Source of the DNA: Acidobacteriota bacterium | GTDB lineage: Bacteria; Acidobacteriota; Blastocatellia; Pyrinomonadales; Pyrinomonadaceae | Direction of reading: 5' to 3' | DNA: 64,000 nucleotides | NCBI GenBank assembly: GCA_003223025.1 | Contig: QHXR01000017.1 | Location: 1 to 64,000 of the forward strand | Part shown: one piece after another, positions 26,072 through 34,062 of the stretch | Numbering within the stretch: position 1 is the stretch's first letter | Layout: each line of letters begins with the position of its first letter | Notes under the pieces: model-generated | Told to the model about the DNA's origin: nothing | Database searches by the model: none | What the model saw: the letters and a program-made list of their open reading frames with translations, nothing else | Translations under genes and position numbers: made by a program

Positions 26072-26542
26072 ATGGCATATGACGGATCGATACAAGGGAA
26101 CTGGTCAGGGAGGTTGATCGATGTCCGAGGATTTGAGGGGAGTATCAAGCTAGCCCTCAAACACAACAAAAAAAGTGGAGAGATCAAAGGAGCATGCGTG
26201 GCCGAAATAGGGGTCAACCATGCTTCGTCTGTTTTCAGAGGCGAAGTTAACGGCAAGCTCTCCGATGATCGCTTGATTCTCGAGCTAAGCGACAAAGAGA
26301 AGGAACGACGGGTCGTGGTTCGACTTGATGGCCGTGTCGCTGACATGCGCGAAGGGGGCGTCGGACTGAAAGGAGTTTTCGATGTTGCGGCGCAGAAGTT
26401 CTCACCGCTGCGCGGAGGGGTGATTTCCGCGAGCCTTAACAAACCGATCACTTCCGTGGCGATCGCGCCCGAAGTGAGAGTCAAGCCATTCAAGGGGCCG
26501 GCCGCTGCTGCCAAACCGAAGGCAGCAAGGAGGTCTGCATGA
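26072..26542 (+). CDS. Small beta-rich protein A of the terpenoid-like operon (unknown family)
   Basis: 156 residues with a strong AGGAGG before the ATG. I do not recognise the family. The N-terminal 110 residues alternate polar and hydrophobic positions as in a beta-barrel (NWSGRLIDVRGFEGSIKLAL, EIKGACVAEIG, KLSDDRLILELS). The tail is Ala/Lys-rich (GPAAAAKPKAARRSA). No signal peptide. The next gene's protein is a paralogue: both begin with a G-x-W-x-G-x-L-x-D-V motif. First gene after the attenuator-like leader; its TGA overlaps the next ATG (ATGA), so the two are translationally coupled. Confidence 0.8.
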   Translation: MAYDGSIQGNWSGRLIDVRGFEGSIKLALKHNKKSGEIKGACVAEIGVNHASSVFRGEVNGKLSDDRLILELSDKEKERRVVVRLDGRVADMREGGVGLKGVFDVAAQKFSPLRGGVISASLNKPITSVAIAPEVRVKPFKGPAAAAKPKAARRSA

Positions 26543-26988
26543 AACTGGATGGCAGATGGGAAGGAAAACTTTTGGATGTTTCCGGGCCCGAGGCTCTGCT
26601 CACGCTTGATCTTGCGGTTACCGATAATAAGATCCGTGGCGATTTCTCGGTTGCTTTCATACCTCCATCCGGTGAGAACGGATGCTGCGGGGATGTGCCG
26701 AGACTCGCTCAGATCGGAGCCGTGAACGGCCGTATCGATGCGAAGACCGGCCGGATCCAGCTTAGCTACGAAGTTAGTACGAATCTGACTTCGGCATCGG
26801 TGACTTTCGATGGAGTTCTAAAGGACGCGGACCCGCATGCTCGACAAGCGTTTGTCGGAACCTACGGGGTCGGCAAAGGCGGAGAAAGCCTGTCGCTTGA
26901 AGGCGGCTCGTGTGTGCTTTGGCAATTTGCTCAGTCGGCTCCCAAGTCGGCAACCAAGTCGAAGGGGAAGGGGGTGAAGCATGGTTGA
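26539..26988 (+). CDS. Small beta-rich protein B, paralogue of protein A (unknown family)
   Basis: 149 residues. DGRWEGKLLDVSGPEALLTL aligns with the start of the preceding protein (GNWSGRLIDVRGFEGSIKLA), which shows tandem duplication of one domain. Distinctive parts are a Cys pair in GENGCCGDVP, a third Cys in SLEGGSCVLWQF and a basic tail (KSATKSKGKGVKHG). No signal peptide. It could be a binding or carrier protein for an operon product or a cofactor; this is inference only. ATG overlaps the previous stop by four bases, and its own stop overlaps the metallopeptidase start by eight. Confidence 0.8.
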   Translation: MKLDGRWEGKLLDVSGPEALLTLDLAVTDNKIRGDFSVAFIPPSGENGCCGDVPRLAQIGAVNGRIDAKTGRIQLSYEVSTNLTSASVTFDGVLKDADPHARQAFVGTYGVGKGGESLSLEGGSCVLWQFAQSAPKSATKSKGKGVKHG

Positions 26989-27556
26989 CTCTATACGTGT
27001 ACGAACCCGTTGTCTCGAGACCGCATGGCACGGTGGCTGCACACGCAGCGAGCCGACCTGCAACCAGAGCCAAGTCAACAGCATTGGCGCCGCTCTCGAT
27101 CGCATTTACCGGAAAGTGGACGGTTGCGATTTGCGAGGTCTGACCGACTTGAAGAACTGCATCAAGCGTGCTCACCTTGATGTAGTCTGGAAGTGTGGAA
27201 GTCTTGGAGACAGCATTGTCGGACAGACTTCCGGAAATGAAATAACCTTGACGCCTTCGGCATTTGGCGATACGACGGCACGATTCGAGGCCATCGTCTT
27301 CCACGAGATAGTTCATTCGTGCGGAGGTACGGAGCTCGATTCGGAGGCTTTCGAGAACCATTGTTATCGTGGGGCCGGTGCGACGCCGCCGACATCAGAC
27401 GACTTCCCGAAGTTCAGAGATGACGGAGGCCGGTGGGTGAACTGGAACGGATCCAGCGGCGCTGTAACGACAAAGGATGGCCAAAACCTAAACGTAAATC
27501 GCCCCGACTTCGTGGACCCGAGTCCACCTGGCGGAGGCGGAGGGGGCTGGATATAA
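26981..27556 (+). CDS. HExxH metallopeptidase-like protein with Gly6-Trp-Ile C-terminus
   Basis: 191 residues, Cys-rich (about ten Cys, including CLETAWHGGC and CDLRGLTDLKNC). The zinc-protease signature is FHEIVHSCGG, followed by ELDSEAFENHCY, where a Glu could be the third ligand (HExxH then Glu about 10-13 residues on). It ends VDPSPPGGGGGGWI. I do not recognise the family. No signal peptide is seen. It overlaps the preceding gene by eight bases (ATGGTTGA). The Gly-rich end lies exactly where the next gene's frame begins, one base back, so a -1 frameshift would join it to the toroid protein. Confidence 0.8.
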   Translation: MVDSIRVRTRCLETAWHGGCTRSEPTCNQSQVNSIGAALDRIYRKVDGCDLRGLTDLKNCIKRAHLDVVWKCGSLGDSIVGQTSGNEITLTPSAFGDTTARFEAIVFHEIVHSCGGTELDSEAFENHCYRGAGATPPTSDDFPKFRDDGGRWVNWNGSSGAVTTKDGQNLNVNRPDFVDPSPPGGGGGGWI

Positions 27557-28656
27557 AAAGCAAACTCTCAGCTGCGGCAGTCGATACGACGATCAAGAAG
27601 GGATGGAGCAGACTGCGGCAGCTGCTTGATGGAGACCGCTGGCACGGCTTTCAAACGTTGGCGGGTGAATCGGACGTGTGGGTCACAAGCTTTATCGTGA
27701 CCCACGTTTCCGATATAGCGAAAGACGCGGAATTACGAAGACCGAAATCGTTTCTCGCTACGGCCCGCGGCGCATCCGGTGGATGGTCCTACGGCGGTGC
27801 CGTGCCCCCGGATGCGGATTCGACCGCATGGTGCCTGAAGGCGCTAGATGGATCTTTATCGCACGATGACCGCAACGAGGCAGAGACGTTCCTTTGGAGC
27901 CACCGCGTGCAAGACGGCATCGCGACATACACGGACGATTCGGGAATTCGTGAATACATTCAAGCCGGGGACCTTTCCATCGAAGGGTGGACCTCCGAGC
28001 ATCCGGACGTTACCGCAGCTGCGATCTTTTCGGATCCAAACTACACCGACCGCGATACGATCCTTTCCGCTTTGATCGATCAGCAAAATGGGTCGGGCTT
28101 CTACGACGCCTACTGGTGGCGCGGTCCGCATTACACGACGTCGATGGTTCTCCGCGCGGCCGGCGCATGCGAGGTCCGAATACCTGCGAAAAATGCGAAG
28201 CTGCTCTTACGAGGATTGACGCGAGAGCAACTGGAAGACGGAGGTTATGGACTAGGTTCCTCCATGACGCTCGATCCGTTAACTACCGCGTTCGCCCTCG
28301 AATCTTTTTCATTCTTGTCTTATCTCGGCGCTGCGAAGGAACGCGAACGCGCGGCCCGGGCTCTGCTCGAGGCTCAACGCGACGACGGCGGATGGGACGG
28401 TGATTACGTGATGCGAATTCCTTCACCGGGGGTTGTACATCCTGAGCATGTCGACGGATGGACTCGAGGAACAGGCGGCGGCAATTCTTTCGTCCTCGAT
28501 AAGGACGGTCTGTTCGCAACGGCAGCATCGTGCGCGGCGCTTGATCGTTGGCGACGCGTGGAGAATGGTGAGCTCGATCCCGGCCGATGGCCGATCCTAC
28601 GAATTCGCAGAAAAGCTTCGGGGCTGCCTGCCGAAGTTAATGTCAAAGTAGCGTAA
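27433..28656 (+). CDS. Alpha/alpha-toroid protein, squalene-cyclase/prenyltransferase-like
   Basis: 407 residues if the GTG at 27433 is used; recognisable protein starts only at about 27547 (LDIKSKLSAAAVDTT). Repeated Gly-aromatic turns GASGGWSYGG, QNGSGFYDAYWW, LEDGGYGLGSS and QRDDGGWDGDYV are QW-like motifs of the terpenoid cyclase/prenyltransferase toroid. PDADSTAWCLKAL resembles the class II cyclase DxDD region with Ser in place of the last Asp. The start is uncertain: GTG 27433, CTG 27547 behind a GGAGG-like run, or -1 frameshift from the metallopeptidase. TAA overlaps the next ATG (TAATG). Proposed role: terpenoid cyclisation or prenyl binding (inference). Confidence 0.75.
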   Translation: MGELERIQRRCNDKGWPKPKRKSPRLRGPESTWRRRRGLDIKSKLSAAAVDTTIKKGWSRLRQLLDGDRWHGFQTLAGESDVWVTSFIVTHVSDIAKDAELRRPKSFLATARGASGGWSYGGAVPPDADSTAWCLKALDGSLSHDDRNEAETFLWSHRVQDGIATYTDDSGIREYIQAGDLSIEGWTSEHPDVTAAAIFSDPNYTDRDTILSALIDQQNGSGFYDAYWWRGPHYTTSMVLRAAGACEVRIPAKNAKLLLRGLTREQLEDGGYGLGSSMTLDPLTTAFALESFSFLSYLGAAKERERAARALLEAQRDDGGWDGDYVMRIPSPGVVHPEHVDGWTRGTGGGNSFVLDKDGLFATAASCAALDRWRRVENGELDPGRWPILRIRRKASGLPAEVNVKVA

Positions 28657-29660
28657 TGTACTGGCACGGCCATTTTCAGTCCGCATTCTTCGAAGAATGG
28701 ATCGACCAAGGTTTGCCTGCCCCTGAGCGATATTCGCGTGATTATAAGCGACGATTGAGTGAGATCCGATTTGCAGCAGATGTGAATCGCGGAAAATCGC
28801 CCGCCCTGGATCCGCCTCTACTCGATTCGGTTTACGGATTTGGCGTCCTGGTCGGGCAGATCTTTGGCGAGTTACTGGGGATCTCGGGGCCACGACTGGA
28901 ATCCGCAGCCGATCTTTGCGGACGATTCAATCTTGGCATTAGCCTCTTCGACTACGTTTGTGACGAAACGGGCGGGCACCGGTCGATTGCACGCATTCCG
29001 GTCTTTCAACAATTCGTCGGCTCGAAGTTTGATGAAACTCACCGGCTCGATCCTGTCGAGAAATTTCTGAGCGAGCTCGCGACCGGGATCCTGACCGATA
29101 TACACCAACTTCGCCCGGCCCGTGCGCGTCAGCCCGGCGGCCTCTGGAACGCATTGCAAAAAATGTTTCGAGCGGAGTTGGCGATGTCGGAAACCGGTTT
29201 TAACGGATTCCATGACACAGAGTTGATTCGAAAAGCGTTGAAACTGAAGTCGGAAGAACCGTTCCGCATAATGGCCGAATGCGTTGCCCTTTCGGGAGAG
29301 ATCCGGGATCGACATGGTCTGGCTGCGGCGCGCTCACTCGGACGTTCGGTCGGAAACTGTTACTGGCTGATCGACGATGCAAAGGATGTCTGGGAGGATC
29401 TCCGAAACAACCGGTGGAATATTTTTCTTCTACATGCCGCAAAGAATTCTCCGGGAATTTTCGAACGGGAAATCGACAGTCTGACCGAAGTTCGTTTGAT
29501 GAAATTATGGGAAGCTTCAAACGTCGCTGAGCGACTCTCAAAAAAAGCGACACGCGGGTTGCGAAAAGTCCTCGACGATCGTGATGTTCCATCCCAGAAT
29601 CGACAACAAGCTCTGGGCTACATGGCAGCATCGTTATCGAACTGGCTGAAATTCGATTGA
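28656..29660 (+). CDS. Class I isoprenoid-synthase-fold protein
   Basis: 334 residues, all-helical. Two Asp-rich sites of the polyprenyl-synthase fold can be seen: LGISLFDYVCDETGG at about residue 90-105 (a D-x3-DE variant of the first motif) and NCYWLIDDAKDVWED at about 235-249 (the second, normally DDxxD). This suggests a prenyl-diphosphate-binding enzyme, a chain-length synthase, terpene synthase or prenyltransferase. The first motif is non-canonical, so the reaction is uncertain. Last gene of the five-gene coupled operon, started by TAATG. A class I and a class II type protein side by side fits terpenoid biosynthesis. Confidence 0.75.
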   Translation: MYWHGHFQSAFFEEWIDQGLPAPERYSRDYKRRLSEIRFAADVNRGKSPALDPPLLDSVYGFGVLVGQIFGELLGISGPRLESAADLCGRFNLGISLFDYVCDETGGHRSIARIPVFQQFVGSKFDETHRLDPVEKFLSELATGILTDIHQLRPARARQPGGLWNALQKMFRAELAMSETGFNGFHDTELIRKALKLKSEEPFRIMAECVALSGEIRDRHGLAAARSLGRSVGNCYWLIDDAKDVWEDLRNNRWNIFLLHAAKNSPGIFEREIDSLTEVRLMKLWEASNVAERLSKKATRGLRKVLDDRDVPSQNRQQALGYMAASLSNWLKFD

Positions 29661-29690
29661 GCAAATCCCACTTCGTCTGAGAACAGTGAT

Positions 29691-29763
29691 TAACCGCAGA
29701 TGACGCGGACAACGCAGATAAAGATTTTCCTAAATCCGCGCTGTCCGCGTCATCTGCGGTTAA
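29691..29763. repeat. CCGCAGAT hairpin repeat
   Basis: Inverted arms TTAACCGCAGATGACGCGGA and GTCCGCGTCATCTGCGGTTA bound a short loop behind the isoprenoid-synthase-like gene. It may also end the operon's transcript; no T-run terminator is visible. Confidence 0.75.
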
Positions 29764-29832
29764 TCGCCTCGCACGACTTCGCATCATAAAGGGGATGAAG
29801 ACATGTCCTTCATCCCCTTCATCTCTGTAAAA

Positions 29833-31005
29833 CTATTTCATGATCAACTTCGCGATCGTCTGCAATTGCATGTTCGATGTTCCTTCGTAGATCGAGCCGA
29901 TCTTTGAATCACGCCAGAACTTTTCGACCGGGTAATCTTTCACGTAACCGTATCCGCCGTAGAGCTCGATTGCTTTCGATGAAACTCGTTCGGCGCAACG
30001 CGAAGAATATAATTTCGCCATCGCGGCTTCTTTGAGAAAAGGCTTCCCGGCGTCTTTCAAACGCGCGGCGTTGTAGACGAGAAGACGCGTCGCCTCGATA
30101 TCGACCGCCATCTCCGCGAGCTGAAACTGCACCGCCTGAAAGCTTCCGATCGTTTGACCGAACTGCTCGCGTTCCTGCGTGTACTTCAGTGCCGATTCGT
30201 ATGCGCCCTGCGCGATTCCGAGCATTTGTGCACCGATCCCGATGCGGCCTTCGTTCAATGTTTCGATCGAAACCTTGTACCCTTTTCCAACTTCGCCGAG
30301 CACGTTCTCTTTCGGGACTTTGCAGTTGTCGAGAATCAATTCCGTAGTCGACGAAGCGCGGATCCCGAGCTTGTCTTCCTTCTTACCGACGGAAAATCCG
30401 GAGAACTGTTTCTCGACGATGAATGCGGTGATCCCTTTGTAACCGGCCGCCGGATCGACGGTCGCAAACGTGACGAAGATCTCCGCTTCGTTTCCGTTAG
30501 TGATCCAGAGCTTCTGACCTGTCAGCTCGTAATGATCGCCTTTGTCGACCGCACGCGTTTTCAGCGCGAACGCATCCGAACCCGAGCTCGCTTCGCTCAG
30601 CGCATACGCACCGACGCGCTGCGTCGCGAGCTGCGGCATGTACTTCTTTTTCTGATCATCGTTCGCCCAGCGCATGAACGCGTTCGTCACGAGCGTGTTG
30701 TGAACATCGACGAAAACCGAGACGCTTGCATCGATGCGCGCAAGCTCTTCGATCGCGAGAATCGCGTTGAAGATCGTCGAGCCCGCGCCGCCGTGCTCTT
30801 CAGGCGACTCGATCGCCATCAGGCCGAGCTCGAAGCATTGTTTGATAATTTCCGGATCGAGTTTGCCGGCATGCTCCATCGCTTCGACCTTCGGGCGGAT
30901 CTCGCCTTCGGCAAATTCGCGAACAGACGCCCGGAATAATTCTTCCTCTTCTGATAAAACGGTCAGACCGTGATTTGATAACGCAGGGACTGCTGCAGTG
31001 CTCAT
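29833..31005 (-). CDS. Acyl-CoA dehydrogenase
   Basis: 390 residues. FAD-dependent alpha-beta dehydrogenation of an acyl-CoA, passing electrons to electron-transfer flavoprotein. Domains in order: N-terminal helical (LSEEEELFRASVREFA), middle beta (YALSEASSGSDAFALKTRA, KLWITNGNEA) and C-terminal helical (REQFGQTIGSFQAVQFQLA, ELYGGYGYVKDYPVEKFWRD). The catalytic Glu is in IYEGTSNMQL, as in short-chain and 2-methylbutyryl-CoA dehydrogenases; chain-length preference cannot be read. Standalone gene, no beta-oxidation neighbours. Confidence 0.95.
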   Translation of the reverse strand: MSTAAVPALSNHGLTVLSEEEELFRASVREFAEGEIRPKVEAMEHAGKLDPEIIKQCFELGLMAIESPEEHGGAGSTIFNAILAIEELARIDASVSVFVDVHNTLVTNAFMRWANDDQKKKYMPQLATQRVGAYALSEASSGSDAFALKTRAVDKGDHYELTGQKLWITNGNEAEIFVTFATVDPAAGYKGITAFIVEKQFSGFSVGKKEDKLGIRASSTTELILDNCKVPKENVLGEVGKGYKVSIETLNEGRIGIGAQMLGIAQGAYESALKYTQEREQFGQTIGSFQAVQFQLAEMAVDIEATRLLVYNAARLKDAGKPFLKEAAMAKLYSSRCAERVSSKAIELYGGYGYVKDYPVEKFWRDSKIGSIYEGTSNMQLQTIAKLIMK

Positions 31006-31055
31006 ATTATTTACCTTATGTAATCATGGTCTCTCGTCCGCGACCATTTTCTTGA

Positions 31056-31142
31056 ACGCGGATTTGGCAGATCAGGCGGATAGAAATCCGGATCTGATTT
31101 CTGATCCGCCTAAATCCGCCAAATCCGCCTGATCCGCGTTCA
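31056..31142. repeat. Inverted TCAGGCGGAT repeat upstream of the acyl-CoA dehydrogenase gene
   Basis: GAACGCGGATTTGGCAGATC with GGCGGAT is answered by CCGCCTGATCCGCGTTC at the other end: a hairpin of about 85 bases, similar in style to the CCGCAGAT family. Confidence 0.65.
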
Positions 31143-31252
31143 AAAAAATTGCATTATCATCGGATCTTAGAAAAACCTCACACCCGTGTTTTTTGTTATT
31201 TGGCTTCGGTTGCAATAACATTTTAGTTCAAGCCAAAAGGCAAGGCAAAGCA

Positions 31253-32317
31253 GTGAATTTGGAACAGGCGCCCGAACAACCCGAGCTTCGCACACCGCGC
31301 CTCTCGCAGAAGCACACCAACCGACTCACGATCATCGGAATTATTCTTACCGTTGCGGGCATCGCTCTGTTCGCTTACTTCGTGTACTCGGTCGGCGTGG
31401 GTGAGATCGTCAATAATATCTCGCGCTTCGGCGTTGACGGTTTCGCGATCATCCTCGCACTTTATTTTCTTCGTATTTGCATGCGCTCTGCCGCGTGGAC
31501 GTTGTCTGTCTATGAGCCGTACTTCTTAAAAATGAAGGACGCGATCCCGGCCGTGATCATCGGCGAAGCGATGAGCAACATGATCCCGCTCGGAATATTG
31601 GTCAGCGGGACCGCGAAGGCAGTCGCGGTTCGCAAGCGGATCCCGCTCGTCGTCGGACTTTCGTCCGTTGCGACCGAGAATCTTTTTTACAGTTTTACGA
31701 CAAGCCTTTTTTTGATCGGCGGAGCGTTCACGCTGCTGCGAGCTTTCACGCTCGACGATGGCTGGGTCTGGACAATAGACGTTTTGATCGCCGCGATCAT
31801 CTTCGTACTTTTGTTTCTCGTTCTTCTCGTCATTCGACAATGGCATTTTGCGAGCGAGACTTGCGAGTGGCTTTACAACAAGGGCATCGCGACCGGAGTA
31901 CTCGAACATACGAGACTTCAAGTCCGTCTCTTCGAAAATTTCATCTACGGATTTTATCGGCGATACCCGAAACGGTTTCTTCCGATTTGCCTGATCGAGG
32001 CGACGTTTCATCTGCTCGGCATTTTAGAAGTGTGGTTCATTCTCGAACGGATCTCATCGGCAAATCTGCTGTCGGCATTTCTGCTCGAATCGGTTAGCCG
32101 GCTGATCACGATCGTCTTCAAGCTCATCCCGTTCGTCATCGGCGTCGACGAAGCCGGTGCACAGTTCATCGCAGAGACTGTCGCGATGACCGCCGGCATC
32201 GGCGTCACCCTCGCTCTCATTCGCAAAGGAAGAATTCTTTTTTGGACGGCGATCGGACTGCTGCTGATCATTAAACGCGGGTTGTCGGTGAGGATGATGT
32301 CGAAGATCGACACCTGA
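31253..32317 (+). CDS. Lysylphosphatidylglycerol-synthase-type membrane domain (flippase-like) protein
   Basis: 354 residues from the GTG at 31253 (VNLEQAPEQPELRTP), with AAGG upstream; an alternative TTG at 31193 would add 20 residues. About eight membrane helices, beginning RLTIIGIILTVAGIALFAYFVYSV. GEAMSNMIPLGILVSGTAKAVAVRK and LLESVSRLITIVFKLIPFVIGVDEAGAQF match the UPF0104/AglD-type family. Members move or modify lipid-linked substrates; without the soluble MprF synthase part a flippase-like role is more likely. The stop codon lies in an 11-base tandem repeat. Confidence 0.87.
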   Translation: MNLEQAPEQPELRTPRLSQKHTNRLTIIGIILTVAGIALFAYFVYSVGVGEIVNNISRFGVDGFAIILALYFLRICMRSAAWTLSVYEPYFLKMKDAIPAVIIGEAMSNMIPLGILVSGTAKAVAVRKRIPLVVGLSSVATENLFYSFTTSLFLIGGAFTLLRAFTLDDGWVWTIDVLIAAIIFVLLFLVLLVIRQWHFASETCEWLYNKGIATGVLEHTRLQVRLFENFIYGFYRRYPKRFLPICLIEATFHLLGILEVWFILERISSANLLSAFLLESVSRLITIVFKLIPFVIGVDEAGAQFIAETVAMTAGIGVTLALIRKGRILFWTAIGLLLIIKRGLSVRMMSKIDT

Positions 32318-32346
32318 TCGACACCTGATCGACACCTGATCGACAC
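32305..32346. repeat. Tandem GATCGACACCT repeat
   Basis: Almost four perfect copies of an 11-base unit. The stop codon of the flippase-like gene (32315-32317) is in the first junction, so copy-number change would not alter the protein. Confidence 0.85.
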
Positions 32347-32396
32347 GAACCACACGAAAAAAAACACGAAAGAAGCCGACCTGCAAGTTTAAAATT

Positions 32397-32433
32397 CCGG
32401 CCCGGATCAGCTTTAGTGCTGAATCCGGGCCGG
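32397..32433. terminator. Strong hairpin between convergent genes
   Basis: CCGGCCCGGATCAGC (32397-32411) pairs with GCTGAATCCGGGCCGG (32418-32433) with one bulge. It sits between the converging flippase-like and DUF3455 genes. There is no T-run, so a pause or RNA-end protector is as likely as an intrinsic terminator. Confidence 0.5.
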
Positions 32434-32458
32434 ATCCCGTATGACGAATTTCTAGAAC

Positions 32459-33010
32459 CTACGGTCGTTCAGCGCGGTAGAAGATGTACTCGGCGGAGTA
32501 CGGCACGCTCACGGGCTGGCCGTCATATGCACCCGGATTTACCGGAGCCTTTCCGCCCGATGTGTTGACACGCTGGATGAATGTCGTATCACTGAACATT
32601 CCGACACCGTCAACCTCTTCGGCGCGAAGACGCAGCCAAGGAATCGAGTTTGGATCGGGCGCGCAGTCGTACTCTTTCTTGCCGATTACCAACCCTCCGC
32701 TGTTGCTTACCCAAGTCGGGCCGCCGTGATGCGTCCCCACCTTCCCGTGAAAATTAGGTGCTGCATACAGGGTGGCCATCGGACCTGTCAGCGCCCAACT
32801 CGTACCATCCCAGGTATAATTTTGCACACCCAGAGCGTACACGTGGTAGGCAAGACTGTTATCCTCGTCCACCCGGATCTGACTACACTGCTCCGGCAGC
32901 TCGACCGAGAGCGGTCTTTGCGCCAGAGAAACATTCGATAGTGTTAGTGCCGCTGAGTACACGAGCACTCCATAAACCAACTGCTTTTTGATTGCGATTG
33001 CTAATTTCAT
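32459..33010 (-). CDS. Secreted DUF3455-domain protein
   Basis: 183 residues. The N-terminus has a signal peptide (QLVYGVLVYSAALTLSNVSLA). The mature protein shows DUF3455 features: ENSLAYHVYALGVQNYTWDG-like start, TYTWDGTSWALTGPMATL-like core (here NYTWDGTSWALTGPMATL), KVGTHHGGPTWVSNSGGLVIGKK, PWLRLRAEEVDGVGMFSDTTFIQRVNTSGG, and the final VSVPYSAEYIFYRA. Function is unknown. It is an exported small beta-rich protein. Its start is preceded by AAAAGGAAAC. Confidence 0.85.
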   Translation of the reverse strand: MKLAIAIKKQLVYGVLVYSAALTLSNVSLAQRPLSVELPEQCSQIRVDEDNSLAYHVYALGVQNYTWDGTSWALTGPMATLYAAPNFHGKVGTHHGGPTWVSNSGGLVIGKKEYDCAPDPNSIPWLRLRAEEVDGVGMFSDTTFIQRVNTSGGKAPVNPGAYDGQPVSVPYSAEYIFYRAERP

Positions 33011-33155
33011 AATTGTTTCCTTTTTATAAAGACGTTCCGATCGAACAGACAGCCCGAGGGCTCCTGTTCCTGTCGTTATCAGAACGTCAGTCCTCTACTT
33101 GCTTCTCAATGCCGGTCACGCGTGTCGTCCGCGTTCCGCCCTCGAACGCGCAAAG

Positions 33156-33980
33156 CTACGAGCGCGTTGCTATTACCTCCAAATATTCCCCGACCACCTT
33201 TGTCGAGCCATCGGTCGCCGTGTTGTATCCGCTCCAAAGATCCTCGAGATCTTTTCTCAGAGCCGCCTGACCGGCTCCGTCGAGCGCGCCGAACGCTTTC
33301 TGAGTCGGTCCGTAATACATTCGAAAATGCTCGACGACGTCTTCGGGGCTGATCGAGAAATCGAAGTCGATCTTTCGCCGCGTCATCTGCAGATTTGAAA
33401 TTCCATCCGCGAATCTTTCGCTGACTGTCTGCTCATCTCCCCACAGGATCGGTGACGACATTCCGGCGGGCGGAGCGACGTGCTTGCCTGTGATCTTGAA
33501 CATCTGTCCGATAAATCCTTGCGGCGTCCAATTCGCCATCGCGATCACGCCGCCCGGACGACAGACGCGCTTCAACTCGGCCGCGACGACATCCGGACGC
33601 GGTGCGAACATCGCACCGAACATCGTCATGACGAGATCGAAACTCGCGGGCTCGTACGGAAGATCCTCCGCGTCGCCGACGTCGAATTCCGCCCTAACCT
33701 TCTCCCGCTCCGCACGTTCGATCGCTTGCTCGATCAAGTACGGCGCGATGTCGAGACCGGTGACCTCGGCTCCCGCCTTCGCAGCCGGAATAGCCGTGTT
33801 TCCATTTCCGCACGCGACGTCGAGAACGATCGTTCCTCGTTGTATATCCAAACGTTTGACGAACTCTTCGGCTCCGCCCTGGATCGCTTTCGCGATCTCG
33901 GCGAAGTCTCCGGCCGTCCACGTCGCTCGAAGTTTGCTCTTCAAGCTCTCCAGTTCACTTGTCATTTTTGTACTATCCAT
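33156..33980 (-). CDS. Class I SAM-dependent methyltransferase
   Basis: 274 residues from MDSTKMTSELESLKSKL, with AGGAG eight bases before the ATG; the frame open to 34331 runs antisense through the VCBS gene and is not protein-like. Motif I is VLDVACGNGNTAIPAAKAGAEVTGLD, then motif II DAEDLPYEPASFDLVMTMFGAMFAP, then RVCRPGGVIAMANW, a UbiE/COQ5-like methyltransferase layout. The substrate is unknown. It is the last of three same-strand genes after the AurF-like and VCBS genes, with 83 bases between stop and start. Confidence 0.9.
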   Translation of the reverse strand: MDSTKMTSELESLKSKLRATWTAGDFAEIAKAIQGGAEEFVKRLDIQRGTIVLDVACGNGNTAIPAAKAGAEVTGLDIAPYLIEQAIERAEREKVRAEFDVGDAEDLPYEPASFDLVMTMFGAMFAPRPDVVAAELKRVCRPGGVIAMANWTPQGFIGQMFKITGKHVAPPAGMSSPILWGDEQTVSERFADGISNLQMTRRKIDFDFSISPEDVVEHFRMYYGPTQKAFGALDGAGQAALRKDLEDLWSGYNTATDGSTKVVGEYLEVIATRS

Positions 33981-34062
33981 TTTTTTCACTCCTAAAAATT
34001 GTCTTGTTGATTCGGAGTGCGATATCGCGGATCCGGGGGCTCCGCGATATCGCACCCGTTCA

